The translations under genes and the position numbers were made by a program. The notes below the pieces were generated by a model. It did no database searches. It saw nothing but the letters and a program-made list of their open reading frames with translations, and was not told where the DNA came from. A DNA stretch of 64,000 bases from Anaeramoeba ignava (lineage: Eukaryota > Metamonada > Anaeramoebidae), in contig JAPDFW010000060.1 in assembly GCA_028826165.1 (NCBI GenBank), positions 124,001-188,000 of the forward strand, in the 5' to 3' direction. Positions 54,114 to 63,420 of the stretch are shown here, in pieces. Every line of letters begins with the position of its first letter. The stretch's first letter is position 1.

Positions 54114-56081
54114 TCAAAAAATTTGGCAGCAATCTTTCTTTTTTCCTTTTTGTTTCTGATTTTTATTATTAAGAGAATTATTTTCTGTTTCATTTTTTTC
54201 ATTATCAAAAACAACGATTGGTTTATCTAATTGATCATTATTTTGTGATTGAGATTTTTTAAAAAGAGATTCAGCAATGAAATGAAATAATTCATTTACA
54301 TTACTTCCATTTTTTGCGCTTGTTTTAAAATGTTGAAGTTCTTGACCTTTTGTATATTTCTATTTTTTTTCCGATTTTAATTTTCAAAACGAATTTTAAT
54401 TTTAATTTTAATTTTAATTTTGATTTTAATTTTAATTTTAATTTTAATTTTAATTTTAATTTTAATTTTAATTTTAATTTTAATTTTAATTTTAATTTTA
54501 ATTTTCATTTTAATTTTCATTTTAATTATTTTAAATATTAATTTTATACCATTAATTCTTCTTCAGGATTTTTAATTTTTGAATCAAGATCTGATTTATT
54601 TCCTGCAACAATAATTAATATATTTTCAGAACAATTTTGTTCAATTTCTCTAAAAAAATATTCTAATTCTTGTATACTGTCTTCACTTGTTAAATCATAA
54701 ACAAGAATAAAAGCTTCTGCATTTCTTTTATTTTTCAAATTAAATTTGAAATTGAAATTGATTTAGAAATTGATTTAGAAATTGATTTAGAAATTGATTT
54801 AGAAATTGATTTAGAAATTGATTTAGAAATTGAAATTGAATTAGAAATTGATTTAGAAATTGAAATTGATTTAGAAATTGATTTAGAAATTGATTTAGAA
54901 ATTGAAATTGATTTAGAAATTGAAATTGAAATTGATTTAGAAATTGATTTTGAAATTGAAATTGATTTAAAAATTGAAATTGATTTAAAAATTGATTTAG
55001 AAATTGAAATTGAAATTGAAATTGAAATTGATTTAGAAATTGAAATTGATTTAGAAATTGAAATTGATTTAAAAATTGATTTAGAAATTGATTTAGAAAT
55101 TGATTTAGAAATTGATTTAGAAATTGATTTAGAAATTGATTTAGAAATTGATTTAGAAATTGAAATTGATTTAGAAATTGATTTAGAAATTGATTTAGAA
55201 ATTGATTTTGAAATAGAAATTGATTTAGAAATTGAAATTGAAATTGAAATTGAAATTGAAATTGATTTAGAAATTGAAATTGATTTAAAAATTGAAATTT
55301 ATTTAGAAATTGATTTAGAAATTGATTTAGAAATTGAAATTGATTTTGAAATTGATTTAGAAATTGATTTAGAAATTGATTTAGAAATTGATTTAGAAAT
55401 TGAAATTGATTTAGAAATTGATTTAGAAATTGATTTAGAAATTGAAATTGATTTAGAAATTGATTTAGAAATTGAAATTGATTTAGAAATTGATTTAAAA
55501 ATTAAAATTGATTTTGAAATTGAAATTGATTTAGAAATTGATTTTGGAATTGATTTAGAAATTGATTTTTAAATGGTAATTGATTTCAACTACCGATAAA
55601 TAGAAGAAGTAAAAGGAACTCTATAAACTTCTTGACCAGCAGTATCCCACTAATTAAATGTAAAATAAATAAAAATTAAGAAACTAAAAAGAAAAAAAAA
55701 GTAATTAATTAATTCATTCAAATTACAAGTTGAAGTCTAATTGTTTTTTCATCAACAAGAACATCTTTTGTTCTCTAAATTAAATTTCATTTAATTTTTT
55801 AATTTAATTTTTTCATTTAATTTAATTTAAATTAAATTGAATTGAATTTTTTAATCCAAATTTACAAAATCAACTCCAATTGTTGAAACATCTTGATTTT
55901 GAAAAGTATTATCCTTTTAAATTATTAAAAAAAATGATTAAAAAAAATTAAAATAGAAATTTAAATTTAAATTTACAACAAATTTTCTAATTAAACTTAC
56001 AACAAATTTTCTAATTAAACTTGTTTTGCCAACTTGTGAAGCTCCAAAAATAACAACTTTAAATAATGAATGGAAAGTCAT
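54114..56081 (-). CDS. Rab-like GTPase copy GT21 with CaaX-type end
   Basis: Exons 56081-56001, 55913-55866, 55774-55727, 55649-55594, 54724-54550 and 54359-54114; 217 residues. P-loop GASQVGKTS, switch I VSTIGVDF, WDTAGQEVYR, AGNKSDL, TSAKNG. The end is KKKDCCQIF: the second Cys is fourth from the end, a CaaX box, unlike the terminal CC of GT1-9 and GT11-20. A 24-bp direct duplication spans the exon 1 donor; the first donor (GTAAGT) restores the standard 81-nt exon, the second would add eight residues. Confidence 0.88.
54385..54535. repeat. ATTTTA hexamers in GT21 intron 5
   Basis: Short, nearly perfect ATTTTA array in the last intron of GT21. Confidence 0.88.
54740..55572. repeat. GATTTAGAAATT dodecamer array in GT21 intron 4
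   Basis: About 0.83 kb of GATTTAGAAATT with GAAATT hexamer insertions, very homogeneous, filling the 869-nt intron between exons 4 and 5 of GT21. This unit occurs nowhere else in the window as an array. Confidence 0.94.
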
Positions 56082-56241
56082 TTAAATAATAATAATAAAA
56101 AGAAAAGGAAAAAAATGAAAAAAAAAAATTGAAAACTTTTCTTTTTATTCTTTTATCTTTATTTTAAAAAAAAAATATTTATTTATAAAAAAAAAACTGA
56201 AAAGTAAAAAAAAATTTTTTTTTTGATTAATCCAAAAAAAT

Positions 56242-58702
56242 TTAAAAAACGGAACAACATTTTTTGAATTTGGATTTGATTTTTTTTTTTGGTTCATTAT
56301 TATGATCTTGTTCAATAAAATCAGGTGGAAGATCTTTAAGAGGATCAAATGGAATAAATTCACTTGGATCAATTTCTCTTATTGGATAAGGTGTGAATGT
56401 TGATTTTGGTGTTGGATTTGTTACCATTTTCAAATAAACTGATGATGCAATGTAATTGAATAGTTCATTTATATTATCTCCATTTTTTGCACTTGTTTTA
56501 AAATGTTTGAAAAAAAATTCTTTGCAGCATGTCTAAATAAAAATAATTAAATCAAAAATATTTAAATCAAAATATTTAAATAAAAATATATTTAAATCAA
56601 TATATTTAAATTCAATATATTTAAATCAATATATTTAATTAAATATTATTTAAATCAAATATATAAATCAATATATTTAAATCCAAATTATTTAAATTAA
56701 TATATTTAAATCAAATATTTAAATTAATATATTTAAATCAATATATTTAAATTAATATATCTAAATCAAATATATTTATAAATCAAATATATTTAAATCA
56801 ATATATTTAAATCAACATATTTAAATCAAAATATTTAAATAAAAATATATTTAAATCAATATATTTAAATCAATATTTAAACTCAAATATTTAAATCAAA
56901 ATATTTAAATCAATATATTTAAATCAATATATTTAAATCAAATATATAAATCAATATATTTAAATCAATATTTAAATTAATATATTTATAAATCAAATAT
57001 AATTAAATCAAATATATTTAAATCAAATATTTAAATTCAAAATATTTAAATCAAATATATTTAAATCAATATTTAAATCAATATATTTAAATCAAAAATA
57101 TTTAAATCAAAAATATTTAAATCAAAATATTTAATCCAAAATAATTAAATCAAAATAATTAAATCAATATATTTAATTAAATATTATTTAAATTAATATA
57201 TTTAAATCAAATTAAATCAAATATTTAAATCAATATATTTAAATCCAAAATATTTAAATCAAATATATTTGGAAATACTTGAAGTTCTTCTTCTGGATTA
57301 TCAATTTTTGAATCAAGATCTGATTTATTTCCAGCAACAACAATAACAACATCTTTAGGACAATTTTCTTGAATTTCTTTAAAATAATATTTTAATTCTT
57401 CAATACTATCTTTGTTTGTTAAGTCATAAACAAGAATAAAAGCTTCTGCTTTTCTAATTTTTATAAGAAATAAATAAAAAATCAATTATTTTTGGAATTT
57501 TTATAAAAATTTTCTAAAAAAATCAACCTATAAATGGAAGAAGTAAATCGTTCTCTAAAAACTTCTTGACCTGAAGTATCCCACTATTTATTTCAATTTT
57601 TCATATGAATTTTTGATTAAATTATTGATTAAATTATTTGAAAATTGATAAAAATTTTTTACAAGTTGAAGTCTAACAGTTTTTGTTTTTATTTGAAGAT
57701 CTTTTGTTCTCTAAAAATTAAATCAAATTAAATCAAAATATTTAAATCAATATATTTAAATTAAATTAAATCAAATATTTAAATCTAAAATATTTAAATC
57801 AAAAATATTTAAATCAAATATATTTAAATCAAATTAAATTAAATTAAATCAAATATTTAAATCTAAAATATTTAAATCAAAAATATTTAAATCCAAAATA
57901 TTTAAATCCAAAATATTTAAATCCAAAATATTTAAATCCAAAATATTTAAATCCAAAATATTTAGATCCAAAATATTTAAATCCATATTTAAATCAACAT
58001 ATTTAAATCAAAATATTTAAATCAATTTGAAAATTAAATATTTTTAAATCAATTTGAATTAATATATTTAAATCCAAAATATTTAAATCCAAAATATTTA
58101 AATCAAAATATTTAAATCCAAAATATTTAAATCAAAAATATTTAAATCCAATATATTTAGATCCAAAATATTTAAATCCATATTTAAATCAACATATTTA
58201 AATCAATATATTTAAATCAATTTGAAAATTAAATATTTTTAAATCAAAATCAAATTGAAAATTAAATTAGAAATGTCAAGTCATGCCAAAATTAAATTGT
58301 GATCTATTTCTAAAATTAAATCAATTTTAAATTTATCAAAGAATCCAAATCAGCTTTAAATGATCAAAAGGAGGTAATTTGGATTAAAAAAAATCAAAAA
58401 GAAATATTTTTTTTATCGAGAGATTAAAAAAATAAAATTTACAAAATCAACACCAATTGTTGGAACACCTTTGTTTTTAAAAATATCATCCTTTTTAAGA
58501 AAATTTAGATCAATTAACCAAAAATTAAAATTAAAATTTAAATTTAAATAGATTTTACAATGATTTTTTTAATTGAAAAATTCTTTTTTTATTTTTATTT
58601 AATTTGTTTAATTAAATTTACAACAAATTTTATAATTAAACTTGTTTTTCCAACTTGTGAAGCTCCAAAAATAACAACTTTTGAAATTAAATCAAATGAC
58701 AT
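56242..58702 (-). CDS. Rab-like GTPase copy GT22 with CaaX-type end
   Basis: Exons 58702-58622, 58490-58443, 57710-57663, 57583-57528, 57453-57279 and 56532-56242; 232 residues. P-loop GASQVGKTS, switch I VPTIGVDF, WDTSGQEVFR (Ala to Ser before the catalytic Gly-Gln), AGNKSDL, TSAKNG. After the G domain there is a proline-rich segment (NPTPKSTFTPYPIREIDP, DPLKDLPPDFIE) and a basic end KKCCSVF, a CaaX box preceded by an extra Cys. Two introns (746 and 732 nt) are repeat-filled. Last copy at the right edge of the array. Confidence 0.88.
56537..57270. repeat. TTTAAATCAATATA repeats in GT22 intron 5
   Basis: Units of 10-14 bp (ATATTTAAATCA, AATATATTTAAATC) filling the last intron of GT22. Confidence 0.9.
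57718..58258. repeat. ATATTTAAATCCAAA repeats in GT22 intron 2
   Basis: Same repeat class as GT22 intron 5, with a homogeneous AAATATTTAAATCC run near 57,888-57,980. A less repetitive tail, 58,260-58,380, precedes exon 2. Confidence 0.9.
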
Positions 58703-58774
58703 AAAAAAAAGTAAATCAACTAAAGCGTAAAGAAAAATAATCAAAAAAGAAGAAAAGAAAAAAATGAAAAAAAA

Positions 58775-60110
58775 AATTTCAATTAATTTAAATTAAAATT
58801 ATTAAAAATTATTAATAAAATTTAATTAAAATAATTTAAAAATATTATTTTGAATAAATTTATTTAAAAATATTTAATTAAAATTAATAAGAATTAATAA
58901 TAAAATTTAATTAAAATTGTTTAAAAATATTATTTTGGATAAATTTATTTAAAAATATTAAATTAAAATTAATAAGAATTATTAATAAAATTTAATTAAA
59001 ATTATTTAAAAATATTATTTTGAATAAATTTATTTAAAAATATTTAATTAAAATTATTAAGAATTATTAATAAAATTTAATTAAAATTATTTAAAAATAT
59101 TATTTTGGATAAATTTATTTCAATTAATTTAATTAAAATTAATAAGAATTATTAATAAAATTTAATTAAAATTGTTTAAAAATAATATTTTGAATAAATT
59201 TAATTAAAAATATTTAATTAAAATTATTAAAAATTATTAATAAAATTTAATTAAAATTATTTAAAAATATTATTTTGAATAAATTTATTTAAAAATATTT
59301 AATTAAAATTAATAATAATTATTAATAAAATTTAAATAAAATTATTTAAAAATAATATTTTGAATAAATTTATTTAAAAATATTTAATTAAAATTAATAA
59401 GAATTATTAATAAAATTTAATTAAAATTGTTTTAAAAATAATATTTTGAATAAATTTATTTAAAAATATTTAATTAAAATTAATAAGAATTATTAATAAA
59501 ATTTAATTAAAATTGTTTAAAAATAATATTTTGAATAAATTTATTTAAAAATATTTAATTAAAACTAATAATAATTATTAATAAAATTTAATTAAAATTA
59601 TTTAAAAATATTATTTTGAATAAATTTAATTAAAAATATTAAATTAAAATTAATAAGAATTAATAATAAAATTTAATTAAAATTATTTAAAAATATTATT
59701 TTGAATAAATTTATTTAAAAATATTAAATTAAAATTAATAAGAATTAATAATAAAATTTAATTAAAATTATTTAAAAATATTATTTTGAATAAATTTATT
59801 TAAAAATATTTAATTAAAATTAATAAAAATTATTAATAAAATTTAAATAAAATTACTTAAAAATATTATTTTGAATAAATTTAATTAAAAATATTAAATT
59901 AAAATTAATAAAAATTATTAATAAAATTTAATTAAAATAATTTAAAAATATTATTTTGAATAAATTTATTTAAAAATATTTAATTAAAATTAATAAGAAT
60001 TATTAATAAAATTTAATTAAAATTGTTTAAAAATAATATTTTGAATAAATTTATTTAAAAATATTAAATTAAAATTAATAAGAATTATTAATAAAATTTA
60101 ATCAAGAAAT
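58775..60110. repeat. 85-bp satellite, about 15 units
   Basis: Unit contains TTTTGAATAAATTTATTTAA, AATATTTAATTAAAATTAAT, AAGAATTATTAATAAAATTT and AATTAAAATTATTTAAAAAT. The TGAATAAATT core recurs at 58,851, 58,936 (TGGAT), 59,021, 59,106, 59,191, 59,276, 59,361, 59,447, 59,532, 59,617, 59,702, 59,787, 59,872, 59,957 and 60,042, i.e. every 85 bp with a single 86. It separates the GTPase array from the ML-domain gene. Confidence 0.95.
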
Positions 60111-60344
60111 TGTTCCAAATCCAAAAAAAAAATATTAAATTTTTTTTGATTTTTTTTTGATTTAATCTTTAAAGTTTTTCAATTTAAAAAAGTATTAATT
60201 CTTTTAATAAAAATAAAAAGGAAATAAAAAATAAAGGAATAATAAAAGAGATCCAAATTAAAAAAATTTTTTTTCCTTTTATATTTTTCCTTATTTTTTT
60301 AATTTTATTTTTTTTCATTTTTTTTTTTGGATTTGGAATTAAAA

Positions 60345-62451
60345 ATGAATTGGTTTATTTACAAAATTTTGGTTTTGTTTTTTATTTCATTAAGTTTAGC
60401 ATCAGTTGAATGGGATAATTGTGGAGTAAGTTTACCAATTACAATTCAAAATATTGATTATTCACCAAGTAATGCAGTTGAAATTGATTCGTTATTAAAT
60501 GTTACAGTTACTATTGATATTCAAACAGGTTATTCAATCCCAACTGGAAGTCAATTAAAACTTCAAGTAAAAATTTTTTAATTTATTTATTTTTGTTTTT
60601 TTTAATTTTAAAAAAAAATTTTTTTTTATTTTAAATTTTAATTAATTAAATTATTATTTGTTTGAATATTTAATTTAATGAGAAGATCTATTTTGGAAAA
60701 TTTTTTTTTCTTTTTGTTTTTTAAAAATTGTTTTATTTCAACTAGCAAAAAATTTTTTTAAATTAAAATTCATTTATTAAATTCAAATTAAAATTAAAAT
60801 TAAAATTAAAATTAAAATTAAAATTCAAATTCATTTATAAAATTCATTTATAAAATTCAAATTCATTTATAAAATTCATTTATAAAATTCATTTATTAAA
60901 TTAAAATTGAAATTAAAATTAAAAAGGTTTGGGTTGAAAATTTTAATGGAGATCCAATTATTAGTGATTATTTCCCTATTTGTTCAATTTCAGATCAAAT
61001 TCATTGTCCAGTTTCTGCAGGACAATTATTATTTAAAGAAGTTAATTTACAGTAAAAAAAATAAACAAATTTAAAAAGAAAAAAGAAAAAAGAAAAAAGA
61101 AAAAAGAAAATTAAAACGGAAAAAAATTTTCTATTTAAATTTGACAGAGTTCCTGAATTTCCAGTTGGACATTATAAAGCAAAACTTGAATTTTTTAACG
61201 GAACAACTGAACTTGGATGTTCTGATATTTACTGGACAATTTGGGCACCAGAACCACCTCCAACATGCTATTTTCAATCTTCAACTGTAGCTTCTGGACT
61301 TAATTCTGATTTTCATTATGAACATCTTCTTCCAAAAGATCGTTTAGTTAATGATTGGGTTCAAGTTGGTTCATTAGGACCAGAAGGTCCTTTTGTTAAT
61401 GGCAATTTAACAGGATTTACTGCAACAAATGATAGTAAATTGGCAAAAAACAACAATTTTAATTTTAATTTAAATTAATTTTAATTTTGATTTATTTTTA
61501 TTCCACTTTTTTTATTTTAATTATTTTTATTCCACTTTTTTTATTTTAATTATTTTTAATTATTTTAATTATTTTTATTCCACTTTTTTATTTATATTTA
61601 ATTATTTTAATTTTAATTTTATTTTAATTTTAATTAATTTTAATTTTAATTAATTTTAATTTTAATTATTTTTATTTTAATTTTAATTTTAATTAATTTT
61701 ATATTTAGATACTTTTGGAATGAATATTAGTTCAATGTCTTTTGAATATGCTCTAAATGCAACTCTTACTCAAATAGTTAACGGAAATACTTTTTCATAT
61801 TCAGGATTGTTTTGGGTTGGAAGTGCAGAAATGGATATGAACACTTGGAGTAAGTGTTTCTGGAAAGGTGAAATTACATTTAATGCTTCATATTCAACAA
61901 CAACAGGAGAAGTATTAAGTATGACAGGAGAAATTACTGTTGATCCAGGTTCAAGTTATCCACCAGCTTGGCCTGGACCTCAAACTTTTGGGAAATTAAA
62001 TCCGATAAAGATTTCTTATGTGAATTCAGATCAATGGGGATTTCATGCACAAAGAGAAATTTGTCAATGCACTATTGATAATTGTGGGGTTTGTGGAGGA
62101 GGTAATTAAATTAACAAGAAATTTATTTGCTTTTTTTTAATTTTATTTGCTTTTTTTTATTTTTATTTGCTTTTTCTTATTTATTTGCTTTTTTTTATTT
62201 ATTTGCTTTTATTTATTTGCTTTTTTTTTATTTGCTTTTTTTTAGATGGTTCTTCTTGTGCTACAAGTACTTCAAAAAGTTCTAATGCTGGTGCTATTGC
62301 TGCTGGTGTTATTGTTCCTGTTGTTGTTATTGTTGGTGTTGTTTTTGGTGTTATTTATTACAAAAAAAAGAAAAGAGAACATCATATTCGTGAAACTGTT
62401 ATGTCTTCAGAAATTGGTGATACAGAAAATTGGACAAAAATCACTAATTAA
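60345..62451 (+). CDS. Secreted/membrane ML (MD-2-like) domain protein with CGVCGG motif and TM segment
   Basis: Exons 60345-60566, 60927-61051, 61148-61434, 61709-62101 and 62246-62451 sum to 1233 nt, 410 residues, with phases 0, 2, 1 and 1 matching. An N-terminal signal peptide (FIYKILVLFFISLSLAS) leads into an ML-type lipid-recognition domain: VEWDNCG at the start, YFPICSISDQIHCPVSAG, PEFPVGHYKAKLEFFNG and LGCSDIYW, the usual Cys pattern. A second extracellular region of about 200 residues with N-glycosylation sequons is unassigned. DNCGVCGGDGSSC follows, a short motif common in cell-surface proteins of protists, then one membrane helix (GAIAAGVIVPVVVIVGVVFG), a KKKKR stop-transfer and a short cytosolic tail. 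A type I surface protein that binds lipid or glycolipid is inferred. A TTTTTTCATTTTTTT motif lies 28 nt upstream. Confidence 0.82.
61465..61705. repeat. Intron 3 of the ML gene: ATTTTA hexamers and TTATTCCACTTTTT motif
   Basis: The intron holds three copies of TTATTCCACTTTTTT (about 61,499, 61,530, 61,577) within ATTTTA/TTTTAATTA repeat. Confidence 0.75.
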
Positions 62452-62908
62452 AAAAAAAAAAATTTCTCCATTTTAATAACAAAAAAAAAAAAAAAAAGAG
62501 GAACTTTTTGAATATCTTTCCTCTTTTTATTTGGATCTTTTACTTTTTTTTTTTTCATTCATTTTTTTCTTTTCTTTTCATTTTTTTTTTTGGATTGAAA
62601 TTGAATGAAAAATTCCAAAAAAAAAAAATATTTTTCATTTTGTTTTTGTTTGTTTTTCATTTTTTGAACCAAATTAAAATTGAAAAAAAAGAAATTTCAA
62701 AAAAAATTTGGATTAAAATTTGGATTAAAATTTCAAAAAAAATTTGGATTAAAATTTGAATTAAAATTTGAATTGATAATTGTTTTTTAATTGAAAATTG
62801 AATTGATAAATTGTCTTTTAATTGGAAATTGTTTTTTAATTGAAAATTGTCTTTTAATTGGAAATTGTTTTTTAATTGATAGTTGTTTTTTAATTGAAAA
62901 ATTGTTTT
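62452..62908. other. Convergent intergenic region
   Basis: Poly-A/T runs, then TTTGGATTAAAA units (62,705-62,775) and a TTAATTGAAAATTGTTTTT repeat (62,776-62,908). Likely the two 3' flanks; no gene recognised. Confidence 0.5.
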
Positions 62909-63419
62909 TTAATTGATAGTGCAAGGATCAGCCTAAAAAATTTAATAGAAAATAAAACAATTAAATTATATAAATATTTAATCAATAAATTTTAAAATTA
63001 AATAAAATGAATAAATTTAATTACATGTCCACAAGCAGAACATCCTCCACTACTAAATTCTCCCCAAGGGAAATACTAAATAAAAGAAAATAAAAGAAAA
63101 AAAAATTTTGAATTAAAAAATTTTTAGTTGTCAAAAATCGGAAAAAAAATTTTAATTAAAAAATTTTGAATTAAAATATAAATTAATTACAGTAATTTGT
63201 TCAACTCCATTCAAAAATCGAGAAGCTTGACTGTTAGCCCATGAAACACATTCATCATAAGTTCCTGTGTATCCCCAATCACATTCTTGTGGGCAATAAC
63301 AAACATAAAGTGGGAAAGGAACACTTCCTCTGAGATTGTTTTGTTTGGTAATTCCAGTTACTTTCACTCCACTCTTTGAATCAACTTGTGAAACTTCATC
63401 AAAAGTGGAATCTGGTCCA
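62909..63419 (-). CDS. 3' part of a cysteine-rich protein gene (continues beyond window)
   Basis: Three terminal exons are visible on the minus strand: 63419-63191, 63075-63025 and 62932-62909, encoding 100 residues and a TAA stop with matching phases. The sequence includes VCYCPQECDWGYTGTYDECV, SWANSQASRFLNGVEQIT, YFPWGEFSSGGCSACGH and ADPCTIN. Eight or so closely spaced cysteines suggest a disulfide-rich extracellular domain. I do not recognise the family. The exon acceptor at 63420 shows that more coding sequence lies upstream, past the window edge. Confidence 0.65.
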
Positions 63420-63420
63420 C

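Larger units (their letters stand above)
19198..58702 (-). other. Tandem array of 22 Rab-like GTPase genes
   Basis: All copies share one plan. Exon 1 (81 nt) holds the P-loop and ends RYV/KYI. Exon 2 (48 nt) is the switch I block ending TIGVDF. Exon 3 (48 nt) is KTKDVEI..IVRLQI. Exon 4 (56-62 nt) begins with the WDTAGQE block. Exon 5 (175-181 nt) spans the FDLT and NKxDL segments. Exon 6 holds TSAK and the C-terminal tail. Introns have phases 0, 0, 0, 2 and 0 and use GT..AG. The WDTAGQE, IGVDF, NKxD and double-Cys features identify the Rab family. Exon 4 keeps an exact TGGGATACTGCAGG start in most copies. Similarity falls with distance along the array, as expected for tandem duplication. One unrelated gene on the plus strand (51,834-53,990) interrupts it. 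Cargo or organelle of these Rabs cannot be read from sequence. Confidence 0.93.

Noticed and set aside
19198-58702. CRISPR-like array
   Set aside because: Repeats are simple AT units or gene duplicates with no constant repeat and unique spacer arrangement, and the genome is eukaryotic.
63152-63367. 63152-63367 minus frame as a complete small protein starting at its Met
   Set aside because: The frame is open upstream to a splice acceptor at 63,420 and joins two downstream exons, so it is an internal exon of a longer gene.
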